From the NCBI GenBank assembly GCA_028284865.1, contig JANQQV010000021.1, positions 1 to 39,460 of the forward strand: 39,460 bases of DNA, in the 5' to 3' direction. The notes below the pieces were generated by a model. It saw only the letters and a list, made by a program, of their open reading frames with translations, searched no databases and was not told the DNA's origin. This stretch comes from Rhodothermales bacterium (GTDB taxonomy: Bacteria; Bacteroidota; Rhodothermia; Rhodothermales; UBA10348). Of the stretch, positions 16,247 through 25,721 are shown in pieces; position 1 is the stretch's first letter; every line of letters starts with the position of its first letter. The position numbers and the translations under genes are program-made.

Positions 16247-18143
16247 TCGGACCCACATTTCGGCCGACCTGGATCGGATTCTGAATCAGCCGGGTGCTGT
16301 GTTGCTGGATGGAGCCGGGGGGCGACCAGGATCGCGATCACTGCTGTTTCACGATCCCATTCGGATCCTGCAAGCGAGAACGGCCGGCGAGCTGGCATCG
16401 GTCCTCGAACTCGTCGAAAAAGCGACTGCCGACCGTCTGCATGTAGCGGGTTTCCTGTCTTATGAAGCAGGCCACGCCTTCTGGGAAGAGCGTTTTCCGG
16501 AATTGCGTACCGATCAGGCACTTCCCGCCGGGGTGCCGTTGGCTTGGTTCGGGGTATACGCGGACATGATGCCCGTTCCCAGTGATGCGTTGGCACAGTG
16601 GGCGTCGTCTGGGGCGGCTTCGACAATTCCAGATATCGGTCCAAGTGAATCGCCGGATGCATTCAAACAACGGGTCGTGGACATCCGGGACCTGATCCAC
16701 GAAGGCGATGTCTACCAGGTCAATCATACCACCCGATTCACCGCGCCGTTTTCTGGTGATCCCATCGCTTTGTACCGAGCGGTTCGGGCGCGGCAGCCTG
16801 TTGGATATGGCGGGATCCTTCGAACGGGATCAGCGACCGTGCTCTCGTTTTCTCCTGAGCTGTTCTTCGAACAATCGGGGCGGGTGATTGAGGCCGAGCC
16901 GATGAAGGGAACGGCGCCCAGGGGCGGTACGCCCGAACAGGACCAACACCTGCAGTCTTGGCTGCAGACGGATGAAAAGAATCGGGCGGAAAATCTGATG
17001 ATTGTTGATCTGCTGCGGAATGATCTTTCGATGATCAGTGAACCGGGCAGTGTGGTTGTGCCCGAGCAGTTTTGCGTGCAGCAGCTGCCCAGCGTTCATC
17101 AAATGACGTCGCGCGTTCGGGCCGAGTTGCAGCCTGGAACTGGATTTCCGGCCATCATTCGTGCTCTTTTTCCGTGTGGCTCGATCACGGGTGCTCCGAA
17201 AGTCAGAGCGATGCGCCGGATTGCCGAGCTGGAATCCGGGCCACGCGGTGTGTATTGCGGAGCGATTGGATATGTGACCGGAGTCGGCGCCGAGCGTCGG
17301 TCCGTGTTTTCGGTGGCCATCCGGACGGCTGTGCTCGACGGCACGGACCTGACGCTCGGCGCCGGTGGCGGTATTGTCTGGGATTCCGATCCGGATGAGG
17401 AATACCGTGAAATGCTGCTCAAAACGCGCTTTTTCTCCTCCCAACCCACCACAGACCGTCTCCAGCTGATCGAAACGATGCGCGCCACGCCGGACGGCCA
17501 GATTTCCTGGCTCTCCTGGCACATGGATCGGATGCATGGCTCGGCGACCGAATTGGGATTTGTCTTCGATCGCGTGACCATCGAGCAGTCCGTCAACGAG
17601 AAGCTGGTGGAAGCAGCGGCAGAAGGGATGCCAGCGGCCGATTCGGGGTCAGCGGATCCTTCTGAAACGGGCACGGACGGAGGCTTTCGTGTGCGGTTGT
17701 TGCTGGATCAGGAAGGCAATCATTCGATTGAGCTGGCGCCGCTCCAGGATCCAGGCAAAGGACCGCTTCCAGTTTGCATGACCGACGTCCGTATTGCTTC
17801 GACACATCCGAGATATCGGCACAAAACCACCGATCGCGGACCGTACGATGAGGCCAGATCTCAGGCTCAAGAAGCCGGCTGCTACGACGGGCTGCTCATC
17901 AACGAGCGGGGAGAGGTCACGGAAGGCGCAATCACCAACATCTTTGTGCGCAAAGGCGCGGATTGGTTCACGCCGCCACTTCCCAGCGGACTATTGGCCG
18001 GTGTTGGCCGACGCGTCTTCTTGCTCGAGCATGCAGCGAAAGAACGCGTGCTCACACCGCGAGACATTCGAGAGGCAGACGAGATCAGAATCACCAATGC
18101 CGTCATCGGGGAGCGTGTGGCCGTTCTTCAAGAGCGCGACTAG
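16224..18143 (+). CDS. pabBC: Fused aminodeoxychorismate synthase I / lyase
   Basis: This bifunctional folate-pathway enzyme has 639 residues. The N-terminal two thirds is PabB: chorismate plus ammonia gives aminodeoxychorismate, with PMKGT at 226-230 holding Lys228 and DEKNRAENLMIVDLLRNDL-type residues at 250-268, plus CGSITGAPK. The C-terminal part, from about residue 415, is a PabC-like class IV aminotransferase fold: LIETMRA, HKTTDRGPYDEAR with the likely PLP lysine, and GLLINERGEVTEGAITNIF. It releases p-aminobenzoate. The start is a TTG at 16224 inside the end of the GH109-type gene; another TTG follows at 16230 and no ATG lies nearby. The amidotransferase PabA is not in the window. Confidence 0.93.
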   Translation: MRLATTIDRTHISADLDRILNQPGAVLLDGAGGRPGSRSLLFHDPIRILQARTAGELASVLELVEKATADRLHVAGFLSYEAGHAFWEERFPELRTDQALPAGVPLAWFGVYADMMPVPSDALAQWASSGAASTIPDIGPSESPDAFKQRVVDIRDLIHEGDVYQVNHTTRFTAPFSGDPIALYRAVRARQPVGYGGILRTGSATVLSFSPELFFEQSGRVIEAEPMKGTAPRGGTPEQDQHLQSWLQTDEKNRAENLMIVDLLRNDLSMISEPGSVVVPEQFCVQQLPSVHQMTSRVRAELQPGTGFPAIIRALFPCGSITGAPKVRAMRRIAELESGPRGVYCGAIGYVTGVGAERRSVFSVAIRTAVLDGTDLTLGAGGGIVWDSDPDEEYREMLLKTRFFSSQPTTDRLQLIETMRATPDGQISWLSWHMDRMHGSATELGFVFDRVTIEQSVNEKLVEAAAEGMPAADSGSADPSETGTDGGFRVRLLLDQEGNHSIELAPLQDPGKGPLPVCMTDVRIASTHPRYRHKTTDRGPYDEARSQAQEAGCYDGLLINERGEVTEGAITNIFVRKGADWFTPPLPSGLLAGVGRRVFLLEHAAKERVLTPRDIREADEIRITNAVIGERVAVLQERD

Positions 18144-18158
18144 CCGACGAACACGTGT

Positions 18159-18959
18159 TCAGCCACGACCCCGGAAGTCGTCCATGGTCCTGGTCACACC
18201 AAAGAAGTCGGCAACCCAGTCGTACAGATCTACGGGGAGGAGGCGAACCAGGAATGTGGTATACACGAAACGCGGCATGATGAGCCTTCGTTTGCGTTTC
18301 TGGATGGCCTTGAAGCTCTTTGCGGCCACTTTTTCCGGGTCGAGAATGGGCAGCAGCCAAGAAAAACGCGTCTTCACGCCGTCGAACATTCCGGTATTGA
18401 TGTAGAACGGGGCGATGAGCGTCGTGTGGATGGGATGGCCCAGACGCTTCATTTCGACGCGGAGCGCATCGTCGAACCCGACGGCGGCAAACTTTGAAGC
18501 GCCGTACGCAGCCATGCGAGCAGTAGCCGCAAACCCACCCGCCGAGGCCACGGTCACGATGTGTCCCGATTCCTTCGCGATCATCGCAGGAAGCACGGCC
18601 TGCGTGGTGTACAGATGCGACTCCACGTTGATGGCGAACGTGCGCCGAACGTCTGCTTGGGTGTGCTCCTGCAACCATTTTCCGGCTACGATCCCCGCAT
18701 TGTTCACCAGGATGTCCACGGTGCCGTGCTCGTCGATCACCTGCGCAAACACGTGGTCAATGTCATCAGGATCGGCCAGGTCGATGCGTGTCGGGATGAA
18801 CCGATCGCCGAAAGCGTCCGAGGCGGCGGCAAGGCCGGATTCATCAATATCCATACCCACCACGCAGTCGCCATTCCGAATGAAATGACCAGCCAGCAGC
18901 CGGCCAATGCCGCTGGCGGCTCCGGTAATCACGATGAGTCGATTCTGTTGATCTGGCAT
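18159..18959 (-). CDS. Short-chain dehydrogenase/reductase
   Basis: This NAD(P)-dependent oxidoreductase of the classical SDR family acts on an alcohol or ketone. From ATG 18959 it has 266 residues. It shows TGAASGIG at about 12-19, an Asp after strand 2 (GMDIDE) suggesting NAD preference, NNAG, then the catalytic Ser, Tyr and Lys in VASAGGFAATARMAAYGASK. The C-terminal segment (KSFKAIQKRKRRLIMPRF, then a hydrophobic stretch) resembles the membrane-associated 17-beta-HSD11/retinol dehydrogenase-like branch. The frame is open upstream to 19040, but those 27 residues precede the first fold strand and look non-coding. It converges on pabBC with a 15-base gap. The substrate is unknown. Confidence 0.92.
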   Translation of the reverse strand: MPDQQNRLIVITGAASGIGRLLAGHFIRNGDCVVGMDIDESGLAAASDAFGDRFIPTRIDLADPDDIDHVFAQVIDEHGTVDILVNNAGIVAGKWLQEHTQADVRRTFAINVESHLYTTQAVLPAMIAKESGHIVTVASAGGFAATARMAAYGASKFAAVGFDDALRVEMKRLGHPIHTTLIAPFYINTGMFDGVKTRFSWLLPILDPEKVAAKSFKAIQKRKRRLIMPRFVYTTFLVRLLPVDLYDWVADFFGVTRTMDDFRGRG

Positions 18960-19158
18960 TCGAACGGGGCCTAAAGGATGGATTGCAGGGCAAGATAACG
19001 ATGGGGCCTGCTCGGGGGCAGAATCAGACCCCAAATGCACGTCCGGATCGCAGCAGGAGGGACCTTCTTTCCGTCGAGGGATTCCCCTACAGGTCTCCCT
19101 GACAGGGACGCTAAATTCGTGACCGCATCACTGATCCATCACCACACCCCTGTTCGTC

Positions 19159-21099
19159 ATGGACGATCGCTACCCGGCCCCCGCAGATTTCGCCGCAAAC
19201 GCACTTATTGGTTCACGTGCGGCCTACGATGAGATGTACCGCCGGTCCATTGAAGACCCCGACGCTTTTTGGCGTGAAATGGGGCAACGCATTGATTGGT
19301 TCACCCCCTACACGAAGGTCAAGAACACCTCTTGGGGTCGCGACAATGTGAGCATCAAATGGTACGAGGATGGTACCACGAATGCTGCTTACAACGCGCT
19401 CGATCGGCACCTTGCAACTCGAGGTGATCAAACAGCGCTGATCTTCGAGCCTGACGATCCGCAGGAGGAAGCCCAGCACATCACGTACCGTCAACTCCAT
19501 GAGCGGGTCAGTCGTCTGGCGAATGTGCTCAAGGCCAACGGCGTGAAGAAGGGCGATCGGGTCACGATCTACCTGCCGATGATTCCGGAGGCTGCCTACT
19601 CCATGCTGGCCTGCGCACGCATTGGAGCCATTCATTCGGTCGTTTTCGGGGGATTCAGCCCCGACTCATTGGCCAGTCGCATCCTGGACTTCGAATCGAC
19701 TGTCCTGATTACCGCCGATGAGTCCAAGCGAGGCGGTAAGTTCGTCCCGCTGAAAGTGAATGCCGACAAGGCACTCGAGCAGTGCCCGGATGTCACGTGC
19801 ACGTTGGTGGCCCGTCGTAGTGGACGCGATGTGCCCATGGCCGACGGTCGCGATATCTGGATGGATGACGCGATGGCTGCAGCGTCCGCCGATTGCCCGG
19901 TGGAAGAACTGAACGCGGAAGATCCACTCTTCATTCTGTACACCAGCGGCTCCACCGGAAAACCGAAGGGATTGCTGCACACCACAGGCGGATACCAGGT
20001 CTGGGCGTCCATGACCCACCAGTACGTATTCGATTATCAGGATGGCGACGTGTTCTGGTGTACGGCCGATGTCGGCTGGATTACCGGACACAGCTACATT
20101 GTTTACGGACCCCTGATCAACGGCGCTACGCAGGTCTTCTTTGAAGGCGTGCCGACCTATCCGGATGCCTCCCGCTTCTGGCAGGTCGTGGACAAGCACC
20201 AGGTCAATCAGTTCTACACGGCTCCAACCGCCATCCGCGCCCTTATGCAAAAAGGCGACGACTTCGTGAAGAGCTCGTCGCGTTCTTCCCTGAAGCTGCT
20301 CGGAACGGTCGGCGAACCGATCAACCCCGAAGCGTGGCGCTGGTATCACGAAGTCATCGGTGAAGGTCGTTGCCCGATTGTTGACACCTGGTGGCAAACG
20401 GAAACAGGTGGCATCATGATCACCCCGATTCCAGGTGCCATCGCTACCAAGCCCGGATCTGCAACCGTACCGTTCTTCGGCATTCAACCCGCCATTCTGA
20501 CCAATGAAGGCGCTGAGCTCGATGGAGCCGTAGAAGGCGTGATGGTCATCAAGGACTCCTGGCCTGGGCAGGCCCGAACGATCTACGGGGATCACGATCG
20601 CTTTTTCCAGACCTATCTCTCGACGTTCGACAACCTGTATTTCACGGGTGATGGCGCTCGTCGTGACGAGGACGGGTACTACTGGATCACGGGTCGCGTC
20701 GATGACGTGATCAACGTGTCCGGTCACCGCATGGGAACGGCTGAAGTGGAGAGTGCCCTCGTGGCCCACGAAACAGTCGCTGAATCGGCTGTCGTGGGAT
20801 TCCCGCACGACGTGAAGGGACAGGGCATCTACTGCTATGTCACACTCAACGCTGGTATCGATGCCACGAACGAACTCCGAGCCGAGCTGGTGAAACACGT
20901 TCGCGCGACTATTGGACCGATTGCCAAGCCGGACTTCATTCAGTTCACACCGGGACTGCCGAAAACCCGTTCCGGCAAGATCATGCGCCGCATCCTGCGC
21001 AAGATCGCGGCGAACGATTACGGCAGCTTGGGCGATACGTCCACATTGGCCGATGCGTCGGTCGTGGACGAGCTGATCGAGAACCGCCAGAACCGCTGA
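19159..21099 (+). CDS. acs: Acetyl-CoA synthetase (AMP-forming)
   Basis: It activates acetate to acetyl-CoA through acetyl-AMP. Its 646 residues are the usual length. Visible motifs in order are the ACS N-terminal domain ([11 protein letters not shown]), [15 protein letters not shown], the P-loop-like [29 protein letters not shown] with the Trp that limits the acyl pocket to two carbons, [20 protein letters not shown], and [10 protein letters not shown] with the Lys that is commonly acetylated to switch the enzyme off. ATG 19159 starts the protein. It is followed 164 bases later by pckA on the same strand, with a hairpin between them; the pair would feed acetate carbon towards the TCA cycle and gluconeogenesis. 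Confidence 0.97.
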   Translation: MDDRYPAPADFAANALIGSRAAYDEMYRRSIEDPDAFWREMGQRIDWFTPYTKVKNTSWGRDNVSIKWYEDGTTNAAYNALDRHLATRGDQTALIFEPDDPQEEAQHITYRQLHERVSRLANVLKANGVKKGDRVTIYLPMIPEAAYSMLACARIGAIHSVVFGGFSPDSLASRILDFESTVLITADESKRGGKFVPLKVNADKALEQCPDVTCTLVARRSGRDVPMADGRDIWMDDAMAAASADCPVEELNAEDPLFILYTSGSTGKPKGLLHTTGGYQVWASMTHQYVFDYQDGDVFWCTADVGWITGHSYIVYGPLINGATQVFFEGVPTYPDASRFWQVVDKHQVNQFYTAPTAIRALMQKGDDFVKSSSRSSLKLLGTVGEPINPEAWRWYHEVIGEGRCPIVDTWWQTETGGIMITPIPGAIATKPGSATVPFFGIQPAILTNEGAELDGAVEGVMVIKDSWPGQARTIYGDHDRFFQTYLSTFDNLYFTGDGARRDEDGYYWITGRVDDVINVSGHRMGTAEVESALVAHETVAESAVVGFPHDVKGQGIYCYVTLNAGIDATNELRAELVKHVRATIGPIAKPDFIQFTPGLPKTRSGKIMRRILRKIAANDYGSLGDTSTLADASVVDELIENRQNR

Positions 21100-21130
21100 T
21101 ACCAGCGAAACGGCTCTGAATGACACGGGT

Positions 21131-21157
21131 CGGGTCGCGCAGGGACTGCGCGCCCCG
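21131..21157 (+). terminator. Hairpin between acs and pckA
   Basis: Arms CGGGTCGCGCA and TGCGCGCCCCG pair in 10 of 11 positions around a 5-base loop, 31 bases after the acs stop. No T run follows (ACTTCGTTAAAG), so it may act as an mRNA-end stabiliser or weak terminator. Confidence 0.4.
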
Positions 21158-21263
21158 ACTTCGTTAAAGGGCACTCATCCTCTTGGGGTGATCTTCACCC
21201 TTCCGTGGAAGCGCTTTTGCTATTTTTGGGACTTCATTTTTCGAAGGCCACCCAACCGCCCCC

Positions 21264-22850
21264 ATGAGTGCCGATTTCTCGCTAGAGTATCTCGGAATCG
21301 AGAACCGGAATATTTCCCGCAACCTGTCCCGCGCCAAGCTTTACCAGGAAGCCATTCTTCATGAAGATGGAGCTGCGATCTCCAACGTCGGGGGCTTGAT
21401 GCTCCGCAGTGGAGAAAAGACGGGAAGAAGCCCGAAGGACAAGCGTGTCGTTGAAGTGGAGGGCCTCACGGAAGATGTCTGGTGGGGAAAGGTCAACAAG
21501 CGCTTCGATCCAAAGAACTACGAGATCAATCGCGAGCGTGCCATCGACTACTTCAACGCTGTTCAGCGCTTGTATGTGTTTGATGGGTTTGCAGGCTGGG
21601 CGCCGGAGTACCGAATCAAGGTGCGTGTCATCTGCACGCGGCCCTATCACGCCCTGTTCATGCAGAACATGCTGATCCGTCCGACGGACCAGGAGCTGGG
21701 GGACTTCGGGAAACCGGATTTCACCATCATGAACGCTGGAAAATTCCCGGCCAATCGGCACACGGAGCAGATGTCGTCCAAGACATCAATCGCGCTCAAT
21801 TTCGAGGCGAACGAACTGTGTATTCTCGGTACCGAGTACGCGGGCGAAATGAAAAAGGGTGTCTTCTCGGTCATGCACTACCTCATGCCGAAGCAGGGCG
21901 TTCTATCCATGCATTGCTCGGCCAATGAAGGCGATGACGGAGATGTCTCCTTGTTCTTCGGTCTGTCAGGCACGGGTAAAACGACGCTGTCGGCTGACCC
22001 GCATCGTCACCTCATTGGGGATGATGAGCACTGCTGGTCCGACAACGGTGTCTTCAACATCGAAGGCGGCTGCTATGCCAAGGCGATCGGCCTTTCTGCG
22101 GAAAGCGAGCCGGAAATCTTCAATGCGATTCGTTTCGGATCCGTCCTCGAAAACGTGGTCTACGATCCCAAGACCCACGTCGTTGATTTCGATGACACCA
22201 GCATCACGCAGAACACGCGTGTCGCTTACCCGATCGACTTCATCGACAACGCCAAGATTCCGTGCGTCGGTGGTCATCCGAAGAACATCATCTTCCTGAC
22301 CTACGATGCATTCGGCGTGCTGCCTCCGATCTCGAAGCTGACGTCCGACCAGGCGATGTACCACTTCATTTCGGGGTACACGGCCAAGGTTGCCGGTACG
22401 GAAATGGGCGTGGATGAGCCGCAGGCAACGTTTTCCGCCTGCTTCGGAGATGCATTCCTCGTCCTGCATCCGGCTCGGTACGCCGAAATGCTGGCGGAAA
22501 AGATGCAGCAGCACGGCGCGAAGGCATGGTTGATCAACACCGGGATGACCGGAGGCGCCTACGGGACGGGTAAGCGCATGAGCCTGAAGCACACGCGCGC
22601 CATCATCGATGCCATCCACAACGGCGATTTGGATGATGTAGCCACGTCCGAAGACCCGGTATTCGGGGTAGCCATTCCGAATGCTGTCCCCGGCGTGCCT
22701 TCTGACGTGCTCATTCCTCGGGATACCTGGTCAGATCAGGCAGCCTTCGACGCCATGGCAAAGAAGCTGGCCGGACTTTTCCAGGACAACTTCGAGCAGT
22801 ATCGGGAAGGCTCCTCGGATGCCATTGCTGGTGCTGGCCCCCGCATCTAG
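21264..22850 (+). CDS. pckA: Phosphoenolpyruvate carboxykinase (ATP)
   Basis: It decarboxylates and phosphorylates oxaloacetate to phosphoenolpyruvate, the first committed step of gluconeogenesis. At 528 residues it has the normal length of the ATP type. The signatures are the substrate-binding region RSPKDKRVVE, the kinase loop FFGLSGTGKTTLSADP, metal-binding GDDEHCWSDNGVFNIEGGCYAK, and GGAYGTGKRMSLKHTRAIID near the C-terminus. ATG 21264 starts the protein after a 164-base leader. It converges on the NagK-like gene with only 8 bases between stops. Its place behind acs fits growth on acetate or amino acids. Confidence 0.97.
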   Translation: MSADFSLEYLGIENRNISRNLSRAKLYQEAILHEDGAAISNVGGLMLRSGEKTGRSPKDKRVVEVEGLTEDVWWGKVNKRFDPKNYEINRERAIDYFNAVQRLYVFDGFAGWAPEYRIKVRVICTRPYHALFMQNMLIRPTDQELGDFGKPDFTIMNAGKFPANRHTEQMSSKTSIALNFEANELCILGTEYAGEMKKGVFSVMHYLMPKQGVLSMHCSANEGDDGDVSLFFGLSGTGKTTLSADPHRHLIGDDEHCWSDNGVFNIEGGCYAKAIGLSAESEPEIFNAIRFGSVLENVVYDPKTHVVDFDDTSITQNTRVAYPIDFIDNAKIPCVGGHPKNIIFLTYDAFGVLPPISKLTSDQAMYHFISGYTAKVAGTEMGVDEPQATFSACFGDAFLVLHPARYAEMLAEKMQQHGAKAWLINTGMTGGAYGTGKRMSLKHTRAIIDAIHNGDLDDVATSEDPVFGVAIPNAVPGVPSDVLIPRDTWSDQAAFDAMAKKLAGLFQDNFEQYREGSSDAIAGAGPRI

Positions 22851-22858
22851 GACGGGGA

Positions 22859-23785
22859 TCAACCTTCCAGGGCCCAGGAAAGAGCGCCGTTCACAGGAGG
22901 ATTGGTGAGGCGAAAGACCTGCGTTTCCGACACGCGTTCGTGGATCGCGGCTTTGAGCGCCTGTACGTAACTGGCCCGGTTGGTCAAGCCTCCCCAAACA
23001 GCGATTCGGCGCTGCTTGTGCGCCAGGTTTTCCGACAGCCGCGCGACCTGAATCGCCAGGGATGTACACTGGCGATGAATCAGAGTGCTGGCAACCTCGT
23101 CATCCTCATCGAACAGATCCAGAATGGCTGGAGCGAGGGCGGCCGCATTGAATCCTGGTCGGTAATACGTATCCAGGACGTCGGCAATCGAAGGCCGATG
23201 GATGCCCATCTGGGCAGCAATCACTCGGGAAAAACTACCCAGGGTCTGTCCTTCCAGTTCTGAAAGGACATGCTTGATGGCCGCCCTGCCCAGTTCGCTG
23301 CCACTTCCGGGATCTTCCAGTCCAGGTCCCCATCCTCCTGCGCGGACCAGCTTGCCTTCTGCGTCCAGACCGTAGCAACCGGAGCCCGTTCCTGCGATGA
23401 CCAAGATGCCTTCGTCTTCGCCGAAAGCTGCTCGCAGCGCGATGCGTGCATCCGAAGTGACGATAATCTGCTCTGGCGCGAGGTCGAGCGCTGATGCAAG
23501 CGCCTGCTGACAGTCTGAAGCAATCGAATCCGTCCCGGCACCAGCAGCACCCACGCAGAGTTGAACGTCGTCATGCAGATCCACATCGCCCAGGACCGCT
23601 CCGATATCCTCCGCAATGCGCTGTGCAAACGCCGCAGGCGAGGACTTGCGAAGATTGACGCTGGGTGCCTGCTGAATCGTCGTGTGCTCCCCATCACTCC
23701 AGGCCAACGACAGCCGCGTACCACCGGCATCGATGCCGATGGCTTTGCAGGTGCTGCGCGCGACGGGAGAAGAAGCTGAGGACAT
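22859..23785 (-). CDS. BadF/NagK-type ATPase, probable amino-sugar kinase
   Basis: This cytoplasmic kinase of the ASKHA fold has 308 residues from ATG 23785 (an upstream TTG at 23806 adds 7). The N-terminal phosphate loop GIDAGGTRLSLAW, the second phosphate motif VIAGTGSGCYGLD and GGWGPGLEDPGSGSELGRAAI match the BadF/BadG and N-acetylglucosamine kinase family; the adenosine motif is near AVWGGLTNRA. N-acetylglucosamine is the commonest substrate of this branch, but glucosamine is also possible. It is the last gene of a minus-strand run of PolX-like, acylase-like and kinase genes, with a 30-base gap before it. A role in cell-wall sugar recycling would be an inference. Confidence 0.85.
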   Translation of the reverse strand: MSSASSPVARSTCKAIGIDAGGTRLSLAWSDGEHTTIQQAPSVNLRKSSPAAFAQRIAEDIGAVLGDVDLHDDVQLCVGAAGAGTDSIASDCQQALASALDLAPEQIIVTSDARIALRAAFGEDEGILVIAGTGSGCYGLDAEGKLVRAGGWGPGLEDPGSGSELGRAAIKHVLSELEGQTLGSFSRVIAAQMGIHRPSIADVLDTYYRPGFNAAALAPAILDLFDEDDEVASTLIHRQCTSLAIQVARLSENLAHKQRRIAVWGGLTNRASYVQALKAAIHERVSETQVFRLTNPPVNGALSWALEG

Positions 23786-23815
23786 GGGTCTCGATTCGGG
23801 TGGCAAGCGATCAGA

Positions 23816-25714
23816 TCAGCGTCGGGGGATGAACGTCGTTGATTCATCAGATGCTCCCCGTCTGAATTCATTCAGCGCCGGGGGACGATCGCCTGTCAGG
23901 AAGGTGCCCAGGAATCGATTGAAGTCGACAAACGGTCGACGATAGAACAATGCGCCGTCTCGCAACGACAGCGCTCCTTCCCAAGCGGACGTGATACGCA
24001 GTGAATCCTGAGATGGTGGCGAACCCCAGACCAGAGACTGGGGGTGCCCCGGTGCCCGGATCTGTACGGGTTGGTACTTGTCGACAAAACGCTCTTCGGT
24101 TCGACCTCCGTCCGCCGCGCCCGTTGTAGCGCCTGGAAAGGATACACGTCGTTCCTGGACGGTCTCCCACCTCCACGAGCTCATGTCAGGCCCGTACAGA
24201 CGGGTCAAATTCTCGATGGTCTGTTGAAGGGCCGTTTGATGATCAGCATCGCTCGAATCCGAAGGGGCTAGCAGCGTTGTGAGCGATTCCAGAATCGATG
24301 CGCCCGGCTCGGCCGCGCCGTATTCCAGATTCCAATTGGTCAGATAGCGCACCGCTTCCCGTTCCTGCCTGCTGGCAAGTATTGAGTCGGGGAGGTGCTG
24401 GACAAGCGCATCGAGCCGCTCGCTGGCTGCGCGGGAAAGCGTGGACCCCATCCATGCACCCAATGCTGGGGCACTGCTCATTCCTTCAACCGTTGCCGAG
24501 GGATTCATGGCCGCCGGCGCCGAGGTAACGAACAGGATATTCGACTGAGGCTGGACTGTGGTGGATGGACTTCCGCTGGTCGTGAAGCCCACGCCACCCC
24601 AATGGATACCGTCTGGCGCAAGAAGGGTGGTTCGGGGCGTTGCCCCCGAAAAACTCGATACCCAGGTGGAAGCGTCGGTTTGGGTGGATTGCCCGGACCA
24701 TGTCAGCACGCGTACGGCTCGCGATTCGCCGGCGCGAGGTGGGGGCTCAAGGATCAATCGATCGCCCAGCCGATGGGCGGCTTCGATGATTTCCGTTCCG
24801 CGAAGATTGATGCGGTGATGGGTGGTTTCAACATCATCGCCGTCGACCGTGATCACTTCCGAGGTCCGATCTGACCGCGCCAGAATGCCCCAGGCATCGA
24901 CATCGGTGCGCCCCAAGGGAGCGACCACGGTGCCAGGCATCATCAGGCCGGTGAATCTGCCGACTCCGAAGTTCATTTCCGATTCGGAGAAGAGCGGCAC
25001 CCCTGTGGTCCCGGTGGCCAGTCGGGCCGAGAGATACGGCGAAGTGACATGATTGACGCCGGCAACCCAGTTGACAGCAGATCCATGGAAGCCAAGCAGC
25101 TGTTGAAGTTGCCGGTCGGCACGGCTCCAGTCTTCAGGCAAGATGGCCTCTTCTGACGGAAGGGGAGCTGACGATATCCAGGCGAACAACCGCTCGACCG
25201 CGAGCGAATGCCAAGGCTCCCATGATTCAGACTCGATGCCCAAAATGAGGAAGGGCGCCGCCCGATTCACATCCCTTGCCAACAGCGCCAGATCCACGCC
25301 GGCAGCGTAGGCAGAGACGGCATTGCGTGTGTCGGTATCGAGGGCATCCCACGCCTCTCGGGCGTCTCCGGGAATGTCGAGCCTCCGGATCAACTTGTCG
25401 GCTTCAAGAGCGTCGGGTCCGAACCACTCCGATAGTTGTCCCAGCGCCGCTTGTCTCCACAAGGCCATTTGCCAGGACCGACTGCGAGCATGTCCGTAGC
25501 CAAGCATCAGCAGGCCATCATTCAAGGAGCCTGCTTGAACGGTCGTGCCACCCGATTCTGACCAGGAGACGGTCCCTTCGTTCGAGATCCGGTCCGACAC
25601 CAAACGAGAGGGAGCATCGGGACCTGCCGAGAAGGCCAGATACATGATGAGTGCAATGCTGACCAGAAGTCCGCAAAGAACGATCAACAATGTCCATCCG
25701 AACCTTTTCGGCAT
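23816..25714 (-). CDS. Penicillin acylase-like Ntn hydrolase, divergent
   Basis: Members of this family are amide hydrolases that cut themselves to expose an N-terminal Ser. From ATG 25714 it has 632 residues and begins with one membrane helix (about 6-31), so it is anchored facing the periplasm. The alpha-chain motif GYGHARSRSWQMALWRQAALG, LSEWFG is clear. The cleavage site should be G-S at about residue 211-212 (HGSAVNWVAG), but the usual S-N pair is S-A here and the downstream DPH motif is missing. The chain is also about 100 residues shorter than most family members. Either the substrate differs or activity is reduced. It starts 7 bases past the PolX-like stop, so the two are co-transcribed. 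Confidence 0.78.
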   Translation of the reverse strand: MPKRFGWTLLIVLCGLLVSIALIMYLAFSAGPDAPSRLVSDRISNEGTVSWSESGGTTVQAGSLNDGLLMLGYGHARSRSWQMALWRQAALGQLSEWFGPDALEADKLIRRLDIPGDAREAWDALDTDTRNAVSAYAAGVDLALLARDVNRAAPFLILGIESESWEPWHSLAVERLFAWISSAPLPSEEAILPEDWSRADRQLQQLLGFHGSAVNWVAGVNHVTSPYLSARLATGTTGVPLFSESEMNFGVGRFTGLMMPGTVVAPLGRTDVDAWGILARSDRTSEVITVDGDDVETTHHRINLRGTEIIEAAHRLGDRLILEPPPRAGESRAVRVLTWSGQSTQTDASTWVSSFSGATPRTTLLAPDGIHWGGVGFTTSGSPSTTVQPQSNILFVTSAPAAMNPSATVEGMSSAPALGAWMGSTLSRAASERLDALVQHLPDSILASRQEREAVRYLTNWNLEYGAAEPGASILESLTTLLAPSDSSDADHQTALQQTIENLTRLYGPDMSSWRWETVQERRVSFPGATTGAADGGRTEERFVDKYQPVQIRAPGHPQSLVWGSPPSQDSLRITSAWEGALSLRDGALFYRRPFVDFNRFLGTFLTGDRPPALNEFRRGASDESTTFIPRR

Positions 25715-25721
25715 CGTGCCC

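Noticed and set aside
21221-21228. TATTTTTG before pckA as a Bacteroidota-type -7 box
   Set aside because: No matching -33 TTG element lies 19-22 bases upstream, so the hit may be chance.
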